DNA from: Candidatus Altarchaeales archaeon WOR_SM1_SCG
GTDB lineage: Archaea > Altiarchaeota > Altiarchaeia > IMC4 > WOR-SM1-SCG
Direction of reading: 5' to 3'
Assembly: GCA_001723845.1 (NCBI GenBank)
Contig: MCBE01000245.1
Span: 1-41,756, forward strand
DNA: 41,756 bases
Both the position numbers and the translations under genes were made by a program. Below the pieces are notes generated by a model. That model ran no database searches. It saw only the letters and a list, made by a program, of their open reading frames with translations, and had not been told where the DNA came from. Below are positions 9,165 through 17,922 of the stretch, piece after piece; positions within the stretch are counted from its first letter, which is position 1, and each line of letters begins with the position of its first letter.

Positions 9165-9935
9165 GTCGCTGCAAAAGATATAATGCATACGGTTGTTTCC
9201 GTGAAGCCCGAAGATTCGGCAACAAAAGCAAGGGCTATGATAAGGCGGTGGGGTAATCGCGCATTACCTGTGCTGGAAAACAATAAAATTGTCGGGATTT
9301 TAACAAGGGGTGACTTACTTGGAATAACTTCTTCAAAGACGAATATGACTGTTGAGGGTATAATGAATAAAAATATTATTTCCGTTATGCCTGATGAAGA
9401 CCTTTTTTCGGTTGCAAGAAAGATTATTAAAACAGGAGCCAGGCAGATGCCTGTGGTTGATGATTCCGTATTTCGCGGGATTGTGACATCATCCGACATC
9501 ATAGGGGTCTTTGTTGATTACGATTACAATCCTATAAAAAAGAACATCGGTGAAGTTATGCAGACAGATGTTGTTTTCGTATCCCCTGAGGATAATATCT
9601 CAAAAGTCTGGGATAAAATGAGAAGCGGCGAGTTCAGCGGATTCCCCGTTGTTGAAAAAGGAAAGGTTGTTGGTTTTATAAGCAGGCGGGATATATTTTT
9701 ACACGGCAGCGTCCGCCTTTCAAAAGAATCCGGGAAGGGCAGGGTAAGTAATGTTGCAAAAATTATGAAACAATTGGTTGTTGTTTTAACAGAAGATAAA
9801 ACAACAAAAGAGGTTGCAAAATTCATGATTGATAAACAGGTCATCCGGCTCCCGATAGTTGAGAATGAAAGAAATATGAAACTTGTGGGAATAGTTGATG
9901 CCGAAGATATTTTGCGGGCTTATGTGGGAAATTAA
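9162..9935 (+). CDS. Four-CBS-domain protein
   Basis: 257 aa; four CBS-type repeats such as 'VAAKDIMHTVVSVKPEDSATKARAMIRRWGNRALPVLENNKIVGILTRGDL'. Confidence 0.92.
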   Translation: MVAAKDIMHTVVSVKPEDSATKARAMIRRWGNRALPVLENNKIVGILTRGDLLGITSSKTNMTVEGIMNKNIISVMPDEDLFSVARKIIKTGARQMPVVDDSVFRGIVTSSDIIGVFVDYDYNPIKKNIGEVMQTDVVFVSPEDNISKVWDKMRSGEFSGFPVVEKGKVVGFISRRDIFLHGSVRLSKESGKGRVSNVAKIMKQLVVVLTEDKTTKEVAKFMIDKQVIRLPIVENERNMKLVGIVDAEDILRAYVGN

Positions 9936-10145
9936 GGTATATAATTTTAAATGTGCATAAATCTAAAAATTTAAAATTAATTACATTCAGATGATTTTCA
10001 TATCCGAAAAAATTTTACATAATTATATTTCATTTCTCTTATGTGGGGATTGATTACTCATTCTGTGATTTTTATTATACTTTTTTAACTTTAAAATTCA
10101 ATAATTAAATACTTATTAAAATATCAAAAAATTTCATCCAAAAGC

Positions 10146-10285
10146 GATATATCCGCAATAACTTCGGGTATCACGCCAAATTCCGTTTGAGACTTTTGTC
10201 TCAAAGGATTGCCTCGTATAACTCTGCAATGAAGTTATATCCGCAATAACTTTGGATATAACCTCGTTATATGAAATTCCAAACC
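10146..10285. repeat. Intergenic multi-hairpin element with GCAATAACT loops
   Basis: Hairpins at 10146-10172, 10186-10205 (TTTGAGAC/GTCTCAAA), 10217-10239 (TATAACT/AGTTATA), 10234-10262 (GTTATATCC/GGATATAAC). Confidence 0.7.
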
Positions 10286-10322
10286 CCATCTTTAAGGGAG
10301 TCATTAAATAAAGGAAGAAAAA

Positions 10323-11984
10323 ATGAAAACCAAAATTAAATTAAACTTGGAGAATATTTTAATCGCCGTGATGGTATGTTTTTATTTTATTGGAATTGTT
10401 GGAGCGGAGGATTGGCAAATGTTCCATCATGATTTAGAGCATACTGGGGAAACTTCTGATGTAATCAAAAACCCGGAAAATTTGGAATTTGTATGGAAAT
10501 TTAAAACCGGAGGTGATGTGTATTCATCCCCGGCGGTTTCAGGAAATTATGTCTATGTCGGTTCTGATGATGATTATGTTTATTGTTTAGATAAAAACAC
10601 GGGGGGATTGATATGGAAATTTGAAACCAGCGGTAATGTGGATTCATCCCCTGCTGTGTCAGGAAATTATGTCTATGTCGGTTCTTATGATGATTATGTT
10701 TATTGTTTAGATAAAAACACAGGGGGATTGATATGGAAATTTAAAACCGGAGGTAATGTGCGTTCATCCCCAGCGGTTTCAGGAAATTATGTCTATGTTG
10801 GTTCTGTGAATGATTATATTTATTGTTTAAATAAAGACACAGGGGAGCTGAAATGGAATTTTGGAACTGGTAGTGTACATTCCCCTGCGATTTCCGGAGA
10901 TTATGCTTATGTTGTTTTTGGTGGTTATTTCGGTCATTATGTTTATTGTTTAAATAAAGATACGGGGGATGTAAAATGGAAATTTAAAACCGAAGGTAAT
11001 GTGGGTTCATCCCCGGCGGTTTCAGGAAATTATGTCTATGTTGGTTCTTATGATGATTATGTTTATTGTTTAAATAAAGACATAGGGGGGTTGAAATGGA
11101 AATTTAAAACCGGGGGTGATGTGGATTCATCCCCTGCTGTGTCAGGAAATTATGTCTATGTTGGTTCTGATGATGATTATGTTTATTGTTTAAATAAAGA
11201 CATGGGGGGGTTGAAATGGAAATTTAAAACCGGGGGTGATGTGGATTCATCCCCTGCTGTGTCAGGAAATTATGTCTATGTCGGTTCTTATGATGATTAT
11301 GTTTATTGTTTAGATAAAAACACAGGGGGATTGATATGGAAATTTAAAACCGAAGGTAATGTGGATTCATCCCCGGCGGTTTCAGGAAATTATGTCTATG
11401 TTGGTTCTGATGATAATTATGTTTATGCCTTTGCTGTTTTAAAACTTATAGGTTCATCATGTTCCAAGGATTCAGAATGCAAAACAATGAACTGTTTTAA
11501 AGGTGTATGTAAAGTGAAAGGATACTGTGATGTGGATTCTGACTGTTTTTCTGGTGAATATTGCTCAAATAATAAATGTGAAGTTCTAAAATTCATCGAG
11601 TCATCTTGCTCCAGAGATTCGGAGTGCGAGAATGGAAACTGTTTTAAAGGTGTATGCAGAGTGAAAGGATACTGCGGTGTGGATTCTGACTGCTCTTCTG
11701 GCGAATACTGCTCTGATAATAAGTGTGAGACTTTAAAACCTATCAATTCATCCTGCTCTGAAGATTCAGAATGCGAGAATGGAAACTGCTTTATGTGGGT
11801 ATGCAGAGAAGAAGAATATTGTAAGAGAGATTCTGACTGCTCTTCTGGTGAATACTGTTATAACAATACGTGCAAGATTAAGAAGGGCATTGATGTAGTT
11901 TGGTTTTTCATTCTTGGTTTCATTCTCTTTTTGATATTTTTAATTTTAGTTTATTTTGTAAAAATAAGAAAAAATGAAAAATAA
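10323..11984 (+). CDS. Secreted PQQ-like beta-propeller protein (about 8 blades) with Cys-rich repeats and C-terminal TM
   Basis: Signal peptide; repeated 'WKFKTGGDVDSSPAVSGNYVYVGSDDDYVYCLNKD'; three Cys-rich repeats; C-terminal TM 'VVWFFILGFILFLIFLILVYFV'. Confidence 0.9.
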   Translation: MKTKIKLNLENILIAVMVCFYFIGIVGAEDWQMFHHDLEHTGETSDVIKNPENLEFVWKFKTGGDVYSSPAVSGNYVYVGSDDDYVYCLDKNTGGLIWKFETSGNVDSSPAVSGNYVYVGSYDDYVYCLDKNTGGLIWKFKTGGNVRSSPAVSGNYVYVGSVNDYIYCLNKDTGELKWNFGTGSVHSPAISGDYAYVVFGGYFGHYVYCLNKDTGDVKWKFKTEGNVGSSPAVSGNYVYVGSYDDYVYCLNKDIGGLKWKFKTGGDVDSSPAVSGNYVYVGSDDDYVYCLNKDMGGLKWKFKTGGDVDSSPAVSGNYVYVGSYDDYVYCLDKNTGGLIWKFKTEGNVDSSPAVSGNYVYVGSDDNYVYAFAVLKLIGSSCSKDSECKTMNCFKGVCKVKGYCDVDSDCFSGEYCSNNKCEVLKFIESSCSRDSECENGNCFKGVCRVKGYCGVDSDCSSGEYCSDNKCETLKPINSSCSEDSECENGNCFMWVCREEEYCKRDSDCSSGEYCYNNTCKIKKGIDVVWFFILGFILFLIFLILVYFVKIRKNEK

Positions 11985-14241
11985 TGAAGAATTAAAAAGA
12001 ATAAAAGCGGCATTAAATACTTTAACGATAAGATACGCTAAAGGTGAAATCGGTAGAGAGGAGTACGAAAAATTAAAAAAAGAACTTGAACGAATGATAG
12101 AGGAAGAAAGAAGTAAATTAACTCTATCAAAGGATGAATCCTTAAGTAAAGAAGAAATAATAAAACCAAAAGTAAGTGGTTTAGAAAAAGAAAAACATGA
12201 AGGTGGGTGGTTAAAAAAATTTTTAGTGGTATCAATAATATTTTTTGTGTTAGCACTAATTGTAATAATAGCCACTGCATACTGGATTGGTAAAGAACCT
12301 GAAAGAATGTATCATGAAGGGGAAAACCTCCAGTACAATGCCCAATATAAAGACGCCATAGCAAAATATCAGACGATCGCAGTTAAATATCCAAAAAGCG
12401 ATTATTCAAGTAAAGCAAAGGAAGCAACTGCGGAGACTTATTATGAGTGGGGCCATGAACTTCAAAAGAATAAACAATATAAATACGCTATAGAGAAATA
12501 CAACATAATTGTAGATGAATATTATGATAGTGCTATTAAACCTAATGCTGAAGAATCTATTCCGCAATGTTATTATGAGTGGGGGCAGAAACTACAGGAT
12601 ACTCCTGTAAAGATATTTGTTCCTAGAACAGAAAAACAAATAACAATGAGTAGTGCAAATCAAATTAGCCCTGCAATCTATGACGATAAGATTGTATGGC
12701 AAGATTATAGAAATGGTAACTGGGATATATACATGTATGATCTATCTACTAAAAAAGAAAAACAAATAACAATGAGTAGTGCAAATCAAATTAGCCCTGC
12801 AATCTATGACGATAAGATTGTATGGCAAGATTGTAGAAATGGTGAATACCATTACATGTACTCCATATGGAAATATGACTGTGATAACTGGGATATATAC
12901 CTGTATGATTTGTCTACTAAAAAGGAAAAACAAATAACAACAAATAAAATGAGCCAGAGTTATCCTACAATCTATGACGATAAGATTGTATGGCAAGATT
13001 ATAGAAATGGTAACTGGGATATATACCTGTATGATTTGTCTACTAAAAAGGAAAAACAAATAACAACACACACTACAGATCAAGTAATTCCTTTAATCTA
13101 TGAAAACAGAATTATTTGGGGAGATTATAGAAATTTGAATTGGGATATTTATCTCTATAATTTATCGAGTAATATTCAAAGATCTACAACAAGAGATAGT
13201 TTGCATCAATATGATCATGCAATATATGAAAATATTGTTATTTGGGTAGAAAATATAACGGGAAATTATGGTGTGTATATGTATAATCTTTCAAATAATA
13301 TGAAAACTAAGATAACGGAAAATATCGCAAATCAACAGTTTCCTGCGATGTATGGCAATAAAATTGTATGGCAAGATTATAGGAACGGGAATTATGATAT
13401 TTATATGTATGATCTTTCAACTGAAAATGAAATACAAATAACAGTAGGTAGTTCTCATCAACAGTATCCTGCGATGTATGGTAATAAAATTGTATGGCAA
13501 GACTACAGAAATCTAAACTGGGATATTTACATCGTAGATTTAGAACCTAAAACAACTATACAATATAATGATGCTATAGAAAAATTCATGATAATCACTG
13601 ATAAATATTCTGATAGTCCGTACTCTTCTAAAGGTGAAGAAGCCATTGCACAGTGTTATTATGAATGGGGGCAGGAACTACAAGATGATAAAAAATACGA
13701 TGATGCTGTAAAAAAATATAGAAAAATTTTAGAGGAGTATCCTCTTTCAGCATATAATAGCAGAGCAGATGCTGCTATAGATGAAATTGCAGAATCTTAT
13801 ATTAATATTCTACTTACTGGAGACGAAACATCTCGTGAAAATGCTGCTGAAACTTTAGGAAGAATATACGAGTCGGATGTTGATAAGCTTTTACCTCTAT
13901 TAGATAATAATGAAACTGTTTATGTTATATATCCCATTGTGATAAAAATAGGAAAAGAAAGCACAGAAGATGAATTAATAGACGCAATTAATAAACATAT
14001 AGAGGTTGGATTTTGGGGACGGCTCCGCGAATTAGATGAAAAAATGCTTGAGGATTACCTGAATTGTGGGAATAAAAAATTGAGGGAATCTGTAGAAGAA
14101 TGGGCAGAAAGACACAATTTTATAATCACAAATGCTACATCTTATGAGTATCATCCTACATGGGGTGGTAGAATTGATTATAGATATTATTATGTAGGGA
14201 GTAAAGATAGAGACGAACCTGGAGTTATAAGTGTGTATTGA
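11974..14241 (+). CDS. SHOCT-like/TM protein with TPR units interrupted by a TolB-like 7-blade propeller
   Basis: N-term 'YAKGEIGREEYEKLKKELE', TM 'FLVVSIIFFVLALIVIIATAYW', TPR-like 'YYEWGQELQDDKKYDDAVKKYRKILEEYP', seven 'QITMSSANQISPAIYDDKIVWQDYRNGNWDIYMYDLSTKKEK' units. Confidence 0.85.
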   Translation: MKNNEELKRIKAALNTLTIRYAKGEIGREEYEKLKKELERMIEEERSKLTLSKDESLSKEEIIKPKVSGLEKEKHEGGWLKKFLVVSIIFFVLALIVIIATAYWIGKEPERMYHEGENLQYNAQYKDAIAKYQTIAVKYPKSDYSSKAKEATAETYYEWGHELQKNKQYKYAIEKYNIIVDEYYDSAIKPNAEESIPQCYYEWGQKLQDTPVKIFVPRTEKQITMSSANQISPAIYDDKIVWQDYRNGNWDIYMYDLSTKKEKQITMSSANQISPAIYDDKIVWQDCRNGEYHYMYSIWKYDCDNWDIYLYDLSTKKEKQITTNKMSQSYPTIYDDKIVWQDYRNGNWDIYLYDLSTKKEKQITTHTTDQVIPLIYENRIIWGDYRNLNWDIYLYNLSSNIQRSTTRDSLHQYDHAIYENIVIWVENITGNYGVYMYNLSNNMKTKITENIANQQFPAMYGNKIVWQDYRNGNYDIYMYDLSTENEIQITVGSSHQQYPAMYGNKIVWQDYRNLNWDIYIVDLEPKTTIQYNDAIEKFMIITDKYSDSPYSSKGEEAIAQCYYEWGQELQDDKKYDDAVKKYRKILEEYPLSAYNSRADAAIDEIAESYINILLTGDETSRENAAETLGRIYESDVDKLLPLLDNNETVYVIYPIVIKIGKESTEDELIDAINKHIEVGFWGRLRELDEKMLEDYLNCGNKKLRESVEEWAERHNFIITNATSYEYHPTWGGRIDYRYYYVGSKDRDEPGVISVY

Positions 14242-14331
14242 AAAAGCACCATGAGGAAGGAATCATGGAAAGAAAATTTAGAGAAAAAAGGTCGGAACTC
14301 TGCGATTGCTCCTATCGTCGCTCTCTTGCCC

Positions 14332-14425
14332 TAACGGGTCATACAACAAGTAGGTATCTGGCTACATCTTACGCCTTCGCCCAAATCCTCGCTTCGCTCG
14401 GACTTCAGATACCTGCCCTCCGTTA
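14332..14425. repeat. attC-like nested palindrome
   Basis: TAACGG (14332-14337)/CCGTTA (14420-14425) outer stem; AGGTATCTG (14352-14360)/CAGATACCT (14406-14414) inner perfect 9-bp stem. Confidence 0.55.
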
Positions 14426-14540
14426 TATAACATATTCGGGGGCAGTATCATTAAAAATTAATGGCAATCTATTATTCGTTTGTTTGAAGAATCATTTAAA
14501 TAAATAAAATTTAAAGTATAATCTAAAATTAAAAAAGGAA

Positions 14541-16232
14541 ATGAAAACTAAAATTAAATTAAATGTGGAAAAGATTTTAATTACCGTTATGATATGCTTT
14601 ATTTTTATTGGGTTTGCTGGGGCAGAGGATTGGCCAATGTTCATGCATGACTTAGAGCGTACTGGCGAAACATCAGATGTGATTGAAAATCCAGAAGATT
14701 TAAAATTGAAGTGGAAATCTGGAACTGGTGTTGTGTGGTCATCACCCGCAGTTTCTGGGGATTATGTTTATGTTAGCTCAAAGGGTAATGTCCTTTATTG
14801 TTTTGATAGATATACTGGGGAATTAAAGTGGAAATTTAGGACTGGGGGTTCTCTGTGGTCGCCGCCAATAGTTTCTGAAGAGTATGTTTATATTGGGTCT
14901 TTGGATGGCTACATTTACTGTATTGACAAACACGCAGGAGAATTGAAGTGGAAGACCAGAGAATGGAAAATAGGGGCTGGTGCCACGGTATCTTCAACAT
15001 CCCTCACAGTTTCTGAAGATTACATTTATATAGGTGTTAACATAAAGGCGTATGCAATTCCAGATCTTCACGGTTACTACCTTTGCTGTCTTAATAAAAC
15101 TAGTCCTCACCGAGAAATTATATGGAAGACCAAAATCGGGAACGGTGTGACGTCCGCTGCAATCTCTGGAGATTATATTTATGTGGGTTCTGGAAATAAC
15201 TCCCGCAATGCTGTAAATGATACTTTTTACTGCATTGATAAAAATACAGGGGAAGTGAAATGGAAAACCGTAACTGGTCCCTTGGTAACTGGTCCCTGGT
15301 CTGCGTTTTCAACACCGGTGGTCTCTGGAGACTATGTATATATTGGTTCCTATGATAATCATCTTTATTGTTATGACAAAAACACAGGGGAATTGGCATG
15401 GAAATTTAAAACCGGGGACTACATTGAATCATCGCCCGCGGTCTCTGGAAATTATATTTATGTTCCCTCTACAGACGAACACCTTTACTGCCTTGATAAA
15501 ACTACCGGAAAAGAAATATGGAAAGTTGATACTAGATACCCGGTACTTATATCACCAGCAATATCCGGGGATTATATTTATATAGGGGCATGGAAATGGG
15601 GCAATTACATTTATGCCCTTGATAAATCTACAGGAGAAGTAAAGTGGAAATTTAAAACAGATGCTCCTGTTGACTCAGCAGCGGTCTCTGAAAATTATGT
15701 TTATGTGGGTGATTGGAATGGAAGTGTTTATGCATTTGCTATTCCATTAAAACTAAATGATGAGTCCTGTTCTTATAATTCAGATTGTCAGAGCAAGCAT
15801 TGTGTTCACGAAGTGTGCAGATCAAATGTCTCATATTGTGGTGATAATTACTGTGACTCTGGAGAAAATTATTCATCATGTTCTTCAGATTGTGAAAAAC
15901 CAAAGAAAACAAATGATGAATCATGTTCTTATGATGCGGACTGCCAGAGCAACCACTGTGTTCACGGCGTGTGCAGACCCACTGATCATTATTGTGGTGA
16001 TAATTACTGTGACTCTGGAGAAACTTATTCGTCATGTCCTTCAGATTGTAAAATTGAAAAAGCAGAGAAGGAAGAGCAACCAGATGAAACACCAAAAACT
16101 ATAGAAAAAACAGAAACTGAAAAGAGCGAATCACAATACATTCCATTCCAGATTATTGGAATTTTAATCGGAACTGGAATTTTAATTGCATTAATCGTAC
16201 TAATATTCATACTTTTGAAACAGAGAAAATAG
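14541..16232 (+). CDS. Secreted PQQ-like beta-propeller protein with Cys-rich repeats and C-terminal TM, paralogue of 10323-11984
   Basis: Same leader 'MKTKIKLNVEKILITVMICFIFIGFAGAEDWPMFMHDLERTGETSDVIENPEDLKLKWK' and blade pattern; Cys-rich 'DESCSYDADCQSNHCVHGVCRPTDHYCGDNYCDSGE'. Confidence 0.9.
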   Translation: MKTKIKLNVEKILITVMICFIFIGFAGAEDWPMFMHDLERTGETSDVIENPEDLKLKWKSGTGVVWSSPAVSGDYVYVSSKGNVLYCFDRYTGELKWKFRTGGSLWSPPIVSEEYVYIGSLDGYIYCIDKHAGELKWKTREWKIGAGATVSSTSLTVSEDYIYIGVNIKAYAIPDLHGYYLCCLNKTSPHREIIWKTKIGNGVTSAAISGDYIYVGSGNNSRNAVNDTFYCIDKNTGEVKWKTVTGPLVTGPWSAFSTPVVSGDYVYIGSYDNHLYCYDKNTGELAWKFKTGDYIESSPAVSGNYIYVPSTDEHLYCLDKTTGKEIWKVDTRYPVLISPAISGDYIYIGAWKWGNYIYALDKSTGEVKWKFKTDAPVDSAAVSENYVYVGDWNGSVYAFAIPLKLNDESCSYNSDCQSKHCVHEVCRSNVSYCGDNYCDSGENYSSCSSDCEKPKKTNDESCSYDADCQSNHCVHGVCRPTDHYCGDNYCDSGETYSSCPSDCKIEKAEKEEQPDETPKTIEKTETEKSESQYIPFQIIGILIGTGILIALIVLIFILLKQRK

Positions 16233-16312
16233 CAAAGGATATGAAACATGAGATTTATCACCCCCGGATACTCTTCGTTCCGCTCGGTGCTATCGCACTC
16301 ACATACAAAAGG

Positions 16313-16402
16313 ATATACGCGGCGGACTTCGTCCTTGCCCTACGAGACATTTTGCTGCCGCAAAACGTCGTATATGCTGCTTCCGTTATACAAAACCCAA
16401 AT
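16313..16402. repeat. attC-like nested palindrome ending ...CCGTTATACAAAACCCAAATCCCC
   Basis: ATATACG (16313-16319)/CGTATAT (16369-16375); GCGGC/GCCGC (16319-16323/16357-16361); GGAC-TTC-GTCC hairpin (16324-16334). Confidence 0.5.
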
Positions 16403-16759
16403 CCCCAAAAATTAAGTTCATCGAGACACCTCACAATGAATAAATGTTTGGGAATTTAAAATATTCCTCATTCTGCCAGTGTATGGGTTTATAAAACAGT
16501 TATTATTCTTTATGGAAGTATTGTCCGGAGGAGGGGAATGGTCATTATTCCATTGTGAATCAATACCGGGCGGAGGCGAACAGTTATCATGTATTAGGGA
16601 GCATCATCAGGATGAAGTGAACAATCACTATTTCCCAAGGAAGAATCAACTAAAGGAGGCGGGCAATCTAAAAGAATAAGCGTGAATCTTCCAATAAATT
16701 TTTATTAAAATTAGTTAAATCATAAATTATTTTATGTACATTTAAAGTATAATAAAACA

Positions 16760-17380
16760 ATGAACGGGCTTTTAATTCTTGCAGGTGGGAAAGGCACACG
16801 GCTGAAAAACAAACCCTTTGTCAAATTCTCGGGAATTCCCATGTTACAAATAATTTACACCGAACTTTCGGGTTTATTTGACGAGGTTGCAATAAGTGCA
16901 AGAAACAGGGAAAACGAAAAAGAGATTAAAAAATTAACAAATAATACGGAAATTATTTATGATAAATGCGAATTCAAATCGTATAATTCCCCTCTTATCG
17001 GGATTGTAAGTGCTTTTTCCGAAATGAAATCAGAAACCGTATTTGTTGTCTCCTGTGATGTCCCGCTGATTAAAAAAGAAATTGCAAAAATAATTTTATC
17101 TGAAATTAAGGGATTTTGCGCGGCAGTTCCCAGAACAGGGAATGATTTTCTTGAACCGCTGATTGCAGCTTATGACAGAGAAGCAATGCTTAAAGCAGGA
17201 AAATCAGTATTTTCGGATGATAAGTCAAAATTAAGTGTTAGAGAAGCACTGGAAGAATTAAATGTTAATTATATTCCCGCCAAAAAATTCAAAAAAATTG
17301 ACCCCGAACTTTCAAGTTTTAAGAATGTTAATACGAGAGAAGAGATGGAGGAACTGGCTTCTGGGAAAAATATGGATTGA
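16760..17380 (+). CDS. mobA: Molybdenum cofactor guanylyltransferase-like NTP transferase
   Basis: 'MNGLLILAGGKGTRLKNKPFVKFSGIPML...VFVVSCDVPLI...LEPLIAAYDREAM'. Confidence 0.8.
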   Translation: MNGLLILAGGKGTRLKNKPFVKFSGIPMLQIIYTELSGLFDEVAISARNRENEKEIKKLTNNTEIIYDKCEFKSYNSPLIGIVSAFSEMKSETVFVVSCDVPLIKKEIAKIILSEIKGFCAAVPRTGNDFLEPLIAAYDREAMLKAGKSVFSDDKSKLSVREALEELNVNYIPAKKFKKIDPELSSFKNVNTREEMEELASGKNMD

Positions 17381-17418
17381 TTATTTTTTACAGTTGTAAA
17401 TTTAATTTTAATTATAAA

Positions 17419-17524
17419 TTGACTGAAAAATCTGTTTTAGAAAAGCAAGGTGCTACAGGTAAAGGTACTATGTACAACCTTAATTGGGTGCATAAAGGGG
17501 TCAAAGGGGCATTAAAGGGGCATT
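17419..17524 (+). pseudogene. C-terminal fragment of an AlbA_2/RecG-like helicase-related regulator (winged-helix tail)
   Basis: Open frame 'KLTEKSVLEKQGATGKGTMYNLNWVHKGVKGALKGH*' resembles the C-terminal wHTH of AlbA_2-type proteins. Confidence 0.5.
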
Positions 17525-17650
17525 AAAGGGGTCAAATATGTCGGATAAATGTCCGATAAATGTCCGTAATGTCCGATAAATGTTGAATGAAAATAAAATG
17601 AGTCATAAAGGGGTCAATGGGTTCATAAAGGGGTCATAAAGGGGTCAAAA
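17488..17650 (+). repeat. Low-complexity tandem region (ATAAAGGGGTCA and ATAAATGTCCG units)
   Basis: Repeated 'ataaaggggtca', 'aaaggggcatt' and 'ggataaatgtccgataaatgtccg'. Confidence 0.85.
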
Positions 17651-17922
17651 ACCTACGGATTGTACTGGATTATATTTTATGAAAATGGAAATAAAAATAA
17701 AATTCAATGCCGGAGATTACCAGTGGAAATAGAAAATCATTTATCTTTATGGAGCTGTTCAATAAGTTTTTTTAAATTTGTTTTATATTTAATACTAATT
17801 ATTGAAAAAAACTTAATAGAAAAGAAAAAAAATTAGTTTCAAGAATATTTTCAGTTTGAATTGATGTTATCAATTCCAGATTCAGCAGATAACCTTAAAC
17901 AAAAAATTAAAGAGGAATTAAA

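Noticed and set aside
14238-14507. 89-aa ORF 'MKKHHEEGIMERKFREKRSELCDCSYRRSLALTGHTTSRYLATS...'
   Set aside because: Lies over the attC-like palindrome and reads through its stems; more likely non-coding repeat.
15739-16104. Overlapping ~115-aa ORFs on both strands over the Cys-rich tail of the second propeller protein
   Set aside because: Shadow ORFs of the real frame 14541-16232.
16241-16459. 72-aa ORF after the second propeller gene
   Set aside because: Overlaps the 16313-16402 palindrome; translation reflects the repeat.
17488-17650. Possible CRISPR-like array because of short repeats
   Set aside because: Units are short, contiguous and irregular with no spacers of uniform length; looks like low-complexity tandem DNA.
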